Source: Persicaria tinctoria (Eukaryota > Streptophyta > Magnoliopsida > Caryophyllales > Polygonaceae). From it: a stretch of 64,000 bases of DNA. Below are positions 21,639-33,042 of the stretch, piece by piece (the stretch's first letter is position 1; the number at the start of each line of letters is the position of its first letter). The DNA lies in assembly GCA_037127255.1 (NCBI GenBank), contig JBANSL010000009.1, positions 33,935,475 through 33,999,474 of the forward strand, given 5' to 3'. A program made the position numbers and the translations under genes. Under the pieces are notes generated by a model, which had not been told where the DNA came from, made no database searches, and saw only the letters and a program-made list of their open reading frames with translations.

Positions 21639-22724
21639 ATGTTGAGATTATCGCAGTTCGAAGGTGAAGATTTTCACCTATATCTCGATAGGTTGCAGAG
21701 GTGTGTGGACATCCGCAATGTGCGGGGTTTCCATGATAGTTTGCGAGATATGGTTGTCTGCGTTGTAGAGGGAATGACTGCTGAGACAAAGGCACGTGCT
21801 ATATATATGAGCGGAGGAAGTCTAGCAAGGTTAGGTTTGATGGGAATTTGGGATCTTATCTGCTACATGGGTCACCAGGCCTTGCAGGAAGTGTCATTTG
21901 CCCAAGAACCTCAACCGATGGATTACTTTTACGCACCTTCGGATGATCTATCCATGTCCTCTTATGAGGGGAATGAGCAATTGTGTCAGCAGATCGCGGA
22001 ATTGGGTGAACGAGTGCACCAAATGGTCCAAGTGGGGAATGAGATACCAACTTGTGAAGCAGGTGAACTACCGTCTCAACCGGTGGTTAACCTGATAGAG
22101 AGCCTCACCACGAACACCCTAGGGAGTGGCAAGGACCTGTTTGTCACACCTAAGGGAAGCTCAGAAAGTCATGAAGATGAAGGTTATTGCGTGCTTCCTA
22201 TTCCTCCCTCATTGAGTTCATCTGAGTCTACTCCGCTACCTCCCATACCCTTGAGCTATGAGCATGATAATGTTTTGGCGGAGGAGGATATGTTCGCAGA
22301 CGATGACAGTTTCTTCAGCGATGAAGAGGAGAGTACACTACTTCCTGACATGGAGTGTCATGAGTCGACGCATGAGATCCCATGTGATTTATTGTCTCCT
22401 TCATTCGATGAGATTGTCTCGAGCTCGCCTATCAAGGAACCAAGTCCGAAGCTAATTTCTGTGGCTCCTGAGCAAAGAATTGATATCTTTTGCAATGGTG
22501 AGAAGTTCGGTGATTATGTTGATCCTTGGGCTCATTATTTTGACATACCGCCAATGGAACTGAATTGGTGGTTCTACATACCCGCGGCGGGGAGTCATGC
22601 TCGGGCTTATGAGGAGTTGATGACGTACTTTGACTTCAACTTATTCGTATGTAGTGCCCGCTTACCTAGATGGTGTGCACAAGAGTTTGATTTGCTGCTG
22701 AGGGCACTGACGATGTCTGAATGA
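21639..22724 (+). CDS. Gag-like protein of a non-autonomous Athila relative, 361 aa
   Basis: The only long frame of the element. The N-terminal third (LRLSQFEGEDFHLYLDRLQR, then GGSLARLGLMGIWDLICYMG) resembles the part of Athila gag with GG-L...WDLI..M spacing. Residues 105-145 form a Gln-rich helix (NEQLCQQIAELGERVHQMV) matching LLSQMAKEIGELK in the gag fragments at 1-1990, followed by GELPSQPVVNLIESLTT, the same spot as KLPSQVVVNPKENVSSM there. The rest is acidic and Ser/Pro-rich (FADDDSFFSDEEESTLLPD), with a C-terminal WAHYFDIPPMELNWWFYIPA part I do not recognise. No zinc knuckle or enzyme domain is present. It may act as a particle protein supplied with pol in trans. Confidence 0.7.
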   Translation: MLRLSQFEGEDFHLYLDRLQRCVDIRNVRGFHDSLRDMVVCVVEGMTAETKARAIYMSGGSLARLGLMGIWDLICYMGHQALQEVSFAQEPQPMDYFYAPSDDLSMSSYEGNEQLCQQIAELGERVHQMVQVGNEIPTCEAGELPSQPVVNLIESLTTNTLGSGKDLFVTPKGSSESHEDEGYCVLPIPPSLSSSESTPLPPIPLSYEHDNVLAEEDMFADDDSFFSDEEESTLLPDMECHESTHEIPCDLLSPSFDEIVSSSPIKEPSPKLISVAPEQRIDIFCNGEKFGDYVDPWAHYFDIPPMELNWWFYIPAAGSHARAYEELMTYFDFNLFVCSARLPRWCAQEFDLLLRALTMSE

Positions 22725-24106
22725 GTCTTAAATGGACAACTAAAATGTCTAGCCAAATACTTGAAACAAAGGCGCTTCTCGGGAGGCAACCCGAGGTAAG
22801 TTTTTCTTTCTTTTCCCTTTTTTTCTTTTCTTTCACCCTGATTGTATTTGGTTTACTTTTGTTGTCTTTATTGTTTCATTGAGTACAATGAAAACTTTAA
22901 GTGTGGGGGAGAGGAATTCTATATATAGATGCATATAGGAGATCATATTTAAATTTATGCATCATGTTTAATTTCTGTAATCATTTTTATTAATCTTTGT
23001 TTATTTTCGTATTAAAAAAAAAAAAAAAAATTTCAGAAATCCAAAAATAGAGCATGCATTTCATACATATGTGTTATTCAAATACCCATCTTGCTTAGTT
23101 TGTCCTCTATTTTAAATTTCAAGCATGATTCATAAAAATCCCATGGAGTTCTGGATGTTTTGATTATTATCTGTATTTGATTTTTGTGGAACGTGAGCTA
23201 GCAAATATAATTGAGCATGTATGATTGAGCTAAAGTGTGATTGAAGTCCTAAAAACATGACTATGTGAGAATGTTTGGCCTTATTTGAATTCTTTTGCTC
23301 AATTGTGTGAATTACTCGCCTAGTGTTGCTACCTCTTGGTATTGACTGCAATATCTATTTTTAAAGACCGATGCACATGTTTGTTGCTTGCGGAGTTTAT
23401 GTTTATATTTTGAGTCTTTTTATTTAATTTTATGAATATTTAGTGAATAAGGTGGCAATGGTTAATGCACTTAGTAACCGGATCTATGCATGACACACAT
23501 GGGTATGATTCGCGCAAAAAGGTGTTGAAAACTATCCACTAGGAAAGAAGCTTGACCATTGAGTAACCAGGTTCATTCATGACACCCATGTTTGCAACTT
23601 GCGTCAAAAGGTGTTCAAGTGGACTTCATATTAGTAGTTGAGGTGTTGATAGACCGGGGCCACTCATGACACCCATGTTTGCGCTTCGCGTAAGGAAGCA
23701 CCAAGACAAGAAAAAGAAAAAAAAAAAGAAAATAAAACCAAAGAAAAAGAAAAAAAAAAAAGTGTTGCATTTTATTTTCTTTATTGTGTCCCGCAAGTAA
23801 TGACATTTCGGTAGAGAATTGGTGATATGGTGGTCAATGTCTATGAGCTTAGTGCATGAATGGTTTGAGTTGAGAGTTGTACTTAAAAGCCTAAACACAT
23901 GAGTGAAACACATATTTCTGGTGAGGTTGGATGATGTCTACTTTTGAGCTTTGATCACTGGAATACATGCTATGACGTTTGTTTGCTTGGTTTATGTTTT
24001 CACCTGCTATGATGTTGCTTTTTGATGAGGTTGAAACTTGAAAGGATTTCCTGTGGGATGCGTTGATTCATGTTCATTCTATCATTGCTTGAGGACAAAC
24101 AAAGGT
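22725..24106 (+). other. Long 3' UTR of the Athila-like element
   Basis: Starts with the gag-end box (ACAAAGGCGCTTCTCGGGAG, about 22766). It holds poly-A and A/G-rich runs (23014-23030, 23708-23760), and a block with three direct repeats of GACAC(A)CATG-type sentences (about 23490-23690, for example CATGACACCCATGTTTGC twice). The final 230 bp align with 7340-7600. No gene is seen. Confidence 0.7.
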
Positions 24107-24122
24107 TAAGTGTGGGGGAGTT
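24107..24122 (+). promoter_or_regulatory. Polypurine tract of the Athila-like element
   Basis: TAAGTGTGGGGGAGTT immediately before the second LTR; the primer for plus-strand DNA synthesis. Confidence 0.85.
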
Positions 24123-25638
24123 TGATAGCATGCATTTAGGTAGGCATAATAGGTTGCATTTAGCTTAGTTAAGATGCATTTCATGGATGGATTAAGCATG
24201 ATTTGCATATTAGTTCTCTATGTTGTCGGAGTCGGAATCTACACGCTTTTATTGATTATTTCAGGTAATGGTAGATCCGAGGAGAAGACATGAGTTGATA
24301 ACGCATTTGATGAGAATGTCTAGTTGATCGAAGAAGCTTACATGAAGATCTCAAGAGGTCCTGAGAAGAAGAAGCGAACCTAAACGAAGAACAAGTCTGC
24401 AGAAATTGTCGCCAGACATGCTGAACTTGTTTTGCACTTTCTGGAGGCCTCGGTTGTCCGATCGACTATTATGACCATGCGTTCGAAAGCTCTTTCAGAG
24501 AGCTACAACTTTCATGTTGACGTCGAAAGCTAATTCGAGACGGAATTTTCGGGAAAAACCAATGACGTGCCCGCGCTGCAACTTGACGCGGCCGCGCTTC
24601 ACCTGGCGCGCCCGCGCTGCTACCCGACGCGACCACTCTGCTAGGAGGAAGTGGCCACGCTGCTGAACAGACAGAAGAAGCAAGATCCAAGCTGGCGCGC
24701 CCGCGTCGGTCCTGAAGACGGATTCTTATCCGATTCTGTTTATCTTATTAGTTTTAATATTTTATTATTATAATTGTACGGGATGTTAAACCCGATTTTA
24801 TTAGGTTATATAGGCCGAGAAGGCAGTAGAGAAGGAGGAGGTTATTTTTCAGAGACGTATTTTCCCTTTTGTTCATCTCACAAACCCTATGGAGAACTAA
24901 CTCTCCTTTGTTGCACTTGGTTCTTTGAAGCCTTCAATTGATTTGGTTGTGAGTATTCTACTCTTGTTCGTCCTTTGTTAATTGTTTCGATCTCCTGAGC
25001 TTATTGCTTGATTGCTTATTATTGATTTATCTGGATTGATCACCTAGGTTTATCGATACTAGTCATATTGCTAGGGTTTCCAATTCCAGGTTTGGGGTTG
25101 TAGATTCATTGTAGCAAACACAATCTCCATACGCGGTTGCTGGTGGTAGATTGTGAGGGAGATTCGATTACAGGCTATTTTAACGGGTTGTTAGAATCGC
25201 TTGTATCTCATTATAATTCATGTTTGAATGCTATTGCTTTATTATTTGGTGAAGGTTTTCCCTTGTAATTTGGTGATAAGTGCTTTTAGGACTGGTAGGA
25301 CTAAAAGCTATTACACGATCTGAATTGAGAACAATTACTGGACATTAGAACTTGAGATCCATAGGATGCGATGATGAACCATCTCAATTGTTGTGTGGAT
25401 AATTACCTGGTGTGATACCTTTCCATCATATATTCACAACCTCTTTTTGCAACTTGTTTTGTCACCATTGCTTACACACAAAACTCCCCCTTGAATCGGT
25501 TACTTTTGGGTAATAATACTTGCTCTTACAATTGATTCTGTTTCCCTGTGGGTTCGACCCTAACTTACCTACTATACTTGTTATAGTTTGCATCTTAGGA
25601 ATTTACTTTGATTTGGCATAACGACTTTAGGCCTGTCA
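24123..25638 (+). repeat. 3' LTR of the Athila-like element (direct)
   Basis: 1516 bp, same length as the 5' LTR and nearly identical; one visible difference is G/C near 24484 (GCGTTCGAAAG against GCGTTGGAAAG at 20336). Confidence 0.95.
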
Positions 25639-25654
25639 AATTAGAGGAAAACGG
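25639..25654 (+). other. Linker with a damaged primer-site remnant
   Basis: AATTAGAGGAAAACGG lies between the second LTR and the inverted LTR. It matches AATT...GGGGAAACGG at 21491-21517 with the middle of the primer site missing, so the cDNA ran on past the second LTR into internal-start sequence before the inversion. Confidence 0.6.
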
Positions 25655-27088
25655 AATCAATTGTAAGAGCAAGTATTATTACCTAAAAGTAACCGATGAA
25701 AGAGGAGTTTTGTGTGTGAGTAATAGTGACAGAACAAGTTGCAAATAGAGGTTGTGAATATATGATGGAAAGGTATCACACCAGGTAATTATCCGCACAA
25801 CAATTGAGATGGTTCATCATCGCATCCTATGGATCTCAAGTTCTAATGTCCAGTAATTGTTCTCAATTCAGATCGTGTAATAGCTTTTACTCCTACCAGT
25901 CCTAAAAGCACTTATCACCAAATTACAAGGGAAAACCTTCACCAAATAATAAAGCAATAGCATTCAAACATGAATTATAATGAGATACAAGCGATTCTAA
26001 CAACCCGTTAAAATAGCCTGTAATCGAATCTCCCTCACAATCTACCACCAGCAACCGCGTATGGAGATTGTGTTTGCTACAATGAATCTACAACCCCAAA
26101 CCTGGAATTGGAAACCCTAGCAATATGACTAGTATCGATAAACCTAGGTGATCAATCCAGATAAATCAATAATAAGCAATCAAGCAATAAGCTCAGGAGA
26201 TCGAAACAATTAACAAAGGACGAACAAGAGTAGAATACTCACAACCAAATCAATTGAAGGCTTCAAAGAACCAAGTGCAACAAAGGAGAGTTAGTTCTCC
26301 ATAGGGTTTGTGAGATGAACAAAAGGGAAAATACGTCTCTGAAAAATAACCTCCTCCTTCTCTACTGCCTTCTCGGCCTATATAACCTAATAAAATCGGG
26401 TTTAACATCCCGTACAATTATAATAATAAAATATTAAAACTAATAAGATAAACAGAATCGGATAAGAATCCGTCTTCAGGACCGACGCGGGCGCGCCAAG
26501 TGCAGCGCGGGCGCGCCAGCTTGGATCTTGCTTCTTCTGTCTGTTCAGCAGCGCGGCCACTTCCTCCTAGCAGAGTGGTCGCGTCGGGTAGCAGCGCGGG
26601 CGCGCCAGGTGAAGCGCGGCCGCGTCAAGTTGCAGCGCGGGCACGTCATTGGTTTTTCCCGAAAATTCCGTCTCGAATTAGCTTTCGACGTCAACATGAA
26701 AGTTGTAGCTCTCTGAAAGAGCTTTCCAACGCATGGTCATAATAGTCGATCGGACAACCGAGGCCTCCAGAAAGTGCAAAACAAGTTCAGCATGTCTGGC
26801 GACAATTTCTGCAGACTTGTTCTTCGTTTAGGTTCGCTTCTTCTTCTCAGGACCTCTTGAGATCTTCATGTAAGCTTCTTCGATCAACTAGACATTCTCA
26901 TCAAATGCATTATCAACTCATGTCTTCTCCTCGGATCTACCATTACCTGAAATAATCAATAAAAGCGTGTAGATTCCGACTCCGACAACATAGAGAACTA
27001 ATATGCAAATCATGCTTAATCCATCCATGAAATGCATCTTAACTAAGCTAAATGCAACCTATTATGCCTACCTAAATGCATGCTATCA
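25655..27088 (-). repeat. Inverted partial LTR
   Basis: Reverse complement of the 19975 LTR from its first base (at 27088) to about base 1415, lacking about 100 bp of the LTR 3' end. It differs from the two direct LTRs by an additional word of about 20 bp (near 26491-26510) and several substitutions, so it comes from a different template copy. Confidence 0.9.
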
Positions 27089-27093
27089 ATTCT

Positions 27094-30016
27094 TCTAATT
27101 AATTAGATTGCTATTTTTCTTGATTATGGATGCTTCTTCCAGGACCTCTGCACTAATCAGTTACTGGGCACCAGATTAAAGTTGGAGACCTCTTTATGTT
27201 GGATATAGTTCCAGATCATTAATTCTCCTCCAGTTCATTGGCTTTTGATTGTAAGGGTAGTTCTGATCTTCCTACTCTGCATACAAGGTTAGGTCACTCC
27301 TCGTGGTCCAAGATGACTCATTTACATTTCTTGCAAAGTAATAAGTAGCACTTGCCTCCTTGCGAGACTTGCACTTTGGCAAAAATGCATACTTTATCAA
27401 TTTCTGACAGTACTTCTATTTCTCAAAACTTGTTTGATATTGTCCACCTTGATGTGTAGGGACCATAAAAAACTAAGAGTTTGAATGGTTGTTCTTATTT
27501 TTTGAATGTGGTGGAGTAGGGTGACCTGGACTTTTCTTATGCATCACCAGTCACATGTTTATAATTGTTGATTTTTTATTTCACTTCTTATGTGCTCAAA
27601 CAGTTTGGTGCTCATATTAAGTGTTTTAGATCATATAATGCAGCTGAGTTTGTCCAGAAATCTTGTCATTGTCCATCAAAGAAGTGCGCCTTACACCCCA
27701 CAACAAAATGGTATTGTGGAGCGGAAGCACCGACATCTCATTGAGGCTGCCAGAGCTATCAAGCTCCATTCGCATCTTCCATCACATTTTTGGGGTGATT
27801 GTGTGCTGGTAGCCACACACATCATTAATTTGCTTCCTTATACAGTTGGTCCTCTCCCCACGAGGTTCTTCTTGGAAGTCCTCCTTCTTATGATGATTTG
27901 CATGTTATTGGAATATTGGTTGCCTTGCTTTTGCCTTGTAACCTAATGGAAAAAGGATAAATTTGGTGATAAGGTTCACTGGTGTGTGTTTGTGGGTTAT
28001 CCTTTTGGGGAAAAAAGCTTACAAGCTCTTTGACTTGACTACTCACAAGTACATTGTTAGCCGAAATGTGGTATTCTATAAGGATTGCTTTCTTTACAAA
28101 CTTTCTTTTCCCAACACGAGCTTAGATGTTGATCAGACTGAGGATTTTTGTCCTGGTTTGCCATTGGTTAACCTTGTTGATGTTCCTAGTCCATCTCCTC
28201 CTATATCACCGGCATTTAATCCCTGTACTTCTTTACACGTCTTCCTTTTTTATTCCCCCTCGGTTCCCCTACTCTAGCTCATTCTGCATCTTTTGATTCT
28301 CCTTCTATGACATCTGGCCATAATGTCCCTTCCTCATTAGCCCCGCCTCCTGCGCCCGTTCGTCGTTCCACTCGATCTCATGTGATTCATTCGAAACTCC
28401 ATGATTTCATTTGTTCCCTTGATTCTACTTCTCATAACCCATCCCTTTCGTTGCTTACTACTGTTCTTGGTGATCCAGCTTCTTTTCCTCAAGTTTGTCA
28501 GCTTTTTTGTCAACCTAATCAATACTCCTAAATCTCATATTTACAGTCAAGCTTTGAAGAACTCCAATTGGGTGTCTGCCATGGATTCGGAACTACGTGT
28601 TTTGGAGCATAACCATAATTGGGATCTTACTTATTTGCCTTCTGAAGCTGAGGCTATTGGTTGTAAGCTGGTATATAAGCCGAAACATCGTGTTGATGGT
28701 TCGATTGAGAGGTATGAAGCCCGTTTGGTGGCTAAAGGATATAATCAGATGAAAGGCAAAGATTATAAGCACACGTTTTCTCTCGTGGCTAAGTTCACTA
28801 CGGATCATACTTTGTTGGCATTGGCATCAGTTAAGAAGTGGCCTTTGCATCAATTAGACATCAATAATGCGTTCTTACACGACTATCTAACAAAGATATC
28901 TACATGACTCCTTCACTTGGCTATACTTGTGCCACTCCAAGTCAGGTTTGTCGTCTTCATCACTCTCTATATGTCTTGAAACAAGCTTCTTGCTAGTGGA
29001 ACAAGGAATTGTCTTCGTTCCTCATCAGTCATAGCTTTTCTCAATCAAAGCATGACTATTCCCTGTTTGTTAAAAAGGTTGCAAAAGGGATTACAACTCT
29101 CGTTTACGTTGATGACTTGTTGCTCAATGGGGATGATGAAGACCAGATTATGTAGATCAAGCATCTTCTTCATCAGGCCTTCACGATCGAGGATTTAGGG
29201 TCTGCTCGGTTTTTCTTGGTCTTGAAGTTTCTCGTAGTGATGCTAGGTTGATGTTGCATCAGAGTAAGTATGTTCTTGACATTTATGAGATTCTGAGATG
29301 CTTGATTGTAAGCCTCCTTTGTTTCCCCTTCCTCGTGGTTTCCAGCTCAACAAAAAGGAGGGTGAACTCTTGCCTGATTTGGAACAATATCGGCAGCTCA
29401 TTGGTCGTTTGTTGTTCCTTAATCTGACTCGTTCTGATTTGTCCTATGCTATTCAGCATCTCAACCAGTTCATGTCCTCTCCTCGGCTTCCCCATTACAA
29501 AGATGCGTTTCAAATTCTTCGTTAATTGAAAGGGATTGTTGGCACTGGTCTAGTTTACTCCTCATCTTCTCCATTGACTCTCCTTGCTTATAATGATGAT
29601 GACTGGGTTGCATATAGTTTTTCTGCTCGTTCTCTATCGGGGTATTGTGTCATCGATCGAGTCTGAATACAGGAGTATGTTGATCGGCAACAACCAGTGA
29701 ATTGATTTGGCTCGAAGGAGTGTTTACTGATCTCTGTGTTCCTCCTACTCTCCCTATACCTTTACATTGCGATAAAAATGTTGCCTAGCACATCGGGGCT
29801 AACTCTGTTTTTCATGAGGGCACAAAAAAGCACCTACACATCGATTGCCATTTTGGTCGTGAGCAATTAGCTGCTGGATTTCTATCTACTGCATGTGCAT
29901 GTTACTTCTTGTTTGCATCTTGTGGACCGTATGAATAAGCCGCTAGGTGAACAACAACGTCAGTATCTTTGTCTCAAGTTAGGTCTAGTTTTTTATGTCC
30001 CAGATCCAACTTGAAG
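27094..30016 (+). pseudogene. Outer Copia, integrase/RT/RNase H remnant (part 3 of 3)
   Basis: Pieces in several frames: pre-integrase RLGHSSWSKMTHLHFL (about 27290-27345), integrase end PQQNGIVERKHRHLIEAARA (27700-27760), an integrase C-terminal region with KAYKLFDLTTHKYIVSRNV (27963-28277), RT with [40 protein letters not shown] and [13 protein letters not shown] (28401-28907), a YVDDLLLNG catalytic site near 29107, and an RNase H region to about 30010. Stops and shifts are spread throughout, so this is the oldest layer of the nest. Confidence 0.85.
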
Positions 30017-30215
30017 GGGGTATTTGGGAGAGTAAGTGTAAATAAGTGGAGTTTGAAGCTAACTTCTTATAATTAAGAGGAAAGTGATGAAAGTCGGTTA
30101 CAAGGAAGTATATATGTTAGGAGTGGTTGTAACAAAGACAAGTTGATTCATTTCATCTCAACATAGAAATCTACAAACCTAAACTCTCTCTTAACACGGA
30201 TCATAGATCTATTTA
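30011..30215 (+). repeat. Polypurine tract and 3' LTR remnant of the outer Copia
   Basis: TTGAAGGGGG at 30011-30020 precedes TATTTGGGAGAGTAAG, where a Copia LTR should begin. About 190 bp of LTR-like sequence follows, ending near TCTCTCTTAACACGG. No second copy exists in the window, so the right border is approximate. Confidence 0.5.
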
Positions 30216-30415
30216 ATTGATTAATTTTTTGTGTGTTGTGTAGTCATTACCTATGCACAAATCCCATTCAACCATAGGTAAACTGATTCTAAATCCATTA
30301 TTTAGGGCTTAGATTGAGCGCATTTAACATATACAAACCTGCAGCAGATGGACATAACACATCTTTTCAACCCTTCATCTTATATATCTGTTTTATGATT
30401 TTTAGATTTAAGATT
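30216..30415. other. Short unique stretch between two Copia elements
   Basis: AT-rich with no coding signal. It continues on the other side of the following Copia insertion at 35711. Confidence 0.5.
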
Positions 30416-30781
30416 TGTGAAGAAAACAAGATCAAATATCAAATCTGAGCATAACAACTCAATATCAGTGATTTATCATTGCTTCATCAAAGAAATATGG
30501 GGTCATTGGACAAAGATAGAAAACGAATGTATCAGCCTTCATTCATTCGCTCTCATCAATCCCAAAAACCCTACCACAAAGCTTATATAGTAAGAGGATC
30601 TCGTGTGTGATTGGCTCAACACAACAAGACAAAATAAGTTAGCTGTCCATATAACAAACCGAAATGAAATGCAGTTGTAATGAGAGGAAATGCAATGCAA
30701 ATGATAAAGGAATGAAGTGTGAAATGAAATGTGATCATGAGGAGCATCCAATACTCATAATGCACATTCATACTCTTCATA
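30416..30781 (-). repeat. 3' LTR of the minus-strand Copia
   Basis: Preceded on the minus strand by the polypurine tract GAGGAGGGGA (about 30782-30793). A short ORF reading from the LTR is not genic. Confidence 0.9.
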
Positions 30782-30793
30782 TCCCCTCCTCAA

Positions 30794-31476
30794 GTTGGGA
30801 GTTTTGTGAAGCCAATAAGTCTCAACTTAGAAGATAGATGTAGGTGTTGACGTTCCCCTAGAGGTTTGGTTAAGACATCAACAAGCTGAGAACCAGTTCT
30901 GATATGTTGAGGGAGAATAAAACATGCCTGCAACCTCCCCCTTACAAAATGACAATCAATGTTCAAGTGTTATGTTCTCTCATGGAAAACAGGATTCTCA
31001 ACAATATGCAATGCAGCTTGATTATCACAGTAAAGAGAAATTGGTAATGGCACCTTCATCTTTAAGGTGTTCATGACACCTTCAACCCATACAATCTCAC
31101 TAAAAGTCATAGACATACTTCTTTATTCTGATTATGCTGATGACTTAGATACAGTATTCTATTTCTTGGTCTTCCATGAAACAAGACTATCACCAAGGAA
31201 GGCTTAATTGCCGATCAATGATCTTGCACTGAATCTACAAGCTCCCCAATCTGCATCACGGTATGCAACCAACTCTGTATTTGAGTGTGATGAAGAATGC
31301 AGACCAACTGTAATAGTGCCCTTAAGGTATCTGATGACATGTAGAGTTGCATCAAGATGAGGTTGTCTCCGTTCACACATAAAATGACTTAGATGCTAAA
31401 CTACATATGAAATGTCAGGATTTGTGAGGTTCAAAAATAAGAGTCTGTCAATCAACCTTCTATAGACTTCAGGATC
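30794..31476 (-). pseudogene. Decayed RNase H region of the minus-strand Copia
   Basis: Between RT and the polypurine tract lies about 680 bp in which every frame is broken. Position and local similarity place the Copia RNase H here. Confidence 0.6.
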
Positions 31477-32532
31477 TTACAATATTTTCCCATCATCAGT
31501 GGATAACTTCAAGCCTCTATGAAGAGGAAATATAACTGGTTTGCAATCCATGATTCTGCAATCATCAAGGATATCAGCTAAATACTTTCTTTGATGTAGC
31601 ATAGTGCATGAAGGACTTCTCATGATTTCCAAACCCAAGAAATGTCTAGCCAAACCAAGATCTTTGATGGTAAAAGCCTTGTTAAGAGCTTGTTTAGTTG
31701 CTTTGATGACATCTTCATCATCTCTAGTTAAGAGCAGATCATCCACATACACCACAATAACCACCATTCCTTTAGGAACTTGCTTGGTGAACAAAGAGTG
31801 ATCTTCAATATATTGGACATAGCCAAGTTTGACCAAAATTTTGCAGAGCTCAGTGTTCCATTGCCTGGAGGCTTGCTTCAATCCATAAATGGATTTCTTC
31901 AATTTACAAACTTGGGTAGAATGAGTCAACTTGTATCCCTCAGAAGGACTCATATAGACTTCTTCTTCTAGATTGCCATGAAAAAATGCATTGTTCACGT
32001 CAAGTTGATGCAGAGGCCAACCTTTGATAGTTGCCACAGCTAGCAAGATCCTCCTAGTGGCAAATTTAGCCACATATGAGAAAGTATGTTTGTAATATTT
32101 TCCTTTGATTTGATTGTAACCTTTGGTTACCAAACTAGCCTTGTATCTTTCTATAGACCCATCGGGTCTATACTTAATTTTATACACCCATTTGCTCCCA
32201 ATAGCTTTCTTTCCCATAGGCAAATTTGTAAGCTCCCAAGTTTGATTATTTTCAAGGGCCTTGATCTCAAGATCCATGGCCTGTATCCACATAGGATCCT
32301 TGATAACCTGTGAATATCTATAAGGCTCCTGTGTAGCTACCATTTGAGCAAAGAAGGATGTAAATTCATCATCAGTCTTCTGTATTGGTCCAAGACAAAA
32401 GGCAAGAAATGATTGTGAGACAGAATCAGATCTTCTCCCTCTTTGGAAAACATAGTCTTGCAATCTTCTAGGTGCTGTAACCTCTCTGATAGACCTCCTC
32501 AGAGGTGGGAAAACTTCATGACTTTGAAGCAT
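31477..32532 (-). pseudogene. Reverse transcriptase of the minus-strand Copia
   Basis: A 351-codon frame with the whole Copia RT: IQAMDLEIKALENNQTWELT, GSKWVYKIKYRPDGSIERYK, QLDVNNAFFHGNLEEEVYM, YGLKQASRQWN and the catalytic YVDDLLLTR, then KDLGLARHFLGLEI. The RNase H part that should follow is broken. This frame is the best preserved part of the element. Confidence 0.9.
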
Positions 32533-32766
32533 TTCTTCTTACATTTGTGGTTGATCAACCATATGTTCAAGGATAAAAGATGTTGTTGTTGATGGTGATA
32601 CACAATTAGGAGCAAGGAGAGATGGCATAGGTGATGATCCACCAACAACACTTTGTGAACTCCTATAGGAGTTTTCAACTCTTGCAACATCATGAGCTGG
32701 ATTAACTAGGGGCGCCAACTGTGTCACTGGATCCCCTTTAACACTCATAGATTCATCTTCTAATCC

Positions 32767-33042
32767 TCATTTTGCCTTGTATGGAAAAATATCCTCTCTG
32801 AAAATTATATCTCTACAAATAAACATCTTCTTGTTTCTTAAATTCCACACTTTATAGGCCTTTTGACCATGAGGATAACCCATGAATACACATCTCATTG
32901 CTTTTGGTCCCATCTTATCCTTAAACATCTGAGGAACTGAAGCATAGCAAAGACATCCCATGACCTTTAAGTCATCATAAACAGATTGTCTGCCAAATAG
33001 TTTTTCATGAGGTGTGCTCCATTTCAACATTTCTGTAGGCAA
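32767..33042 (-). pseudogene. Integrase C-terminal fragment of the minus-strand Copia
   Basis: Encodes KVMGCLCYASVPQMFKDKM, CVFMGYPHGQKAYKVWNL and CRDIIFREDIFPYK, the region after the catalytic core of Copia integrase. The core itself (33050-33390) is broken in all frames. Confidence 0.8.

Larger units (their letters stand above)
19975..27088 (+). mobile_element. Non-autonomous Athila-like element with an aberrant inverted third LTR
   Basis: Order: LTR (19975-21490), primer site, a gag-like ORF, long 3' UTR, polypurine tract, LTR (24123-25638), 16 bp linker, inverted partial LTR (25655-27088). A 5 bp target duplication ATTCT flanks the whole block (19970-19974 and 27089-27093). So both outer ends are LTR 5' ends (TGATAGCATGC). 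No protease, RT or integrase is encoded, so mobilisation must have used enzymes of a related full element. The two direct LTRs have the same length (1516 bp) and look nearly identical, so insertion was recent. Confidence 0.9.
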
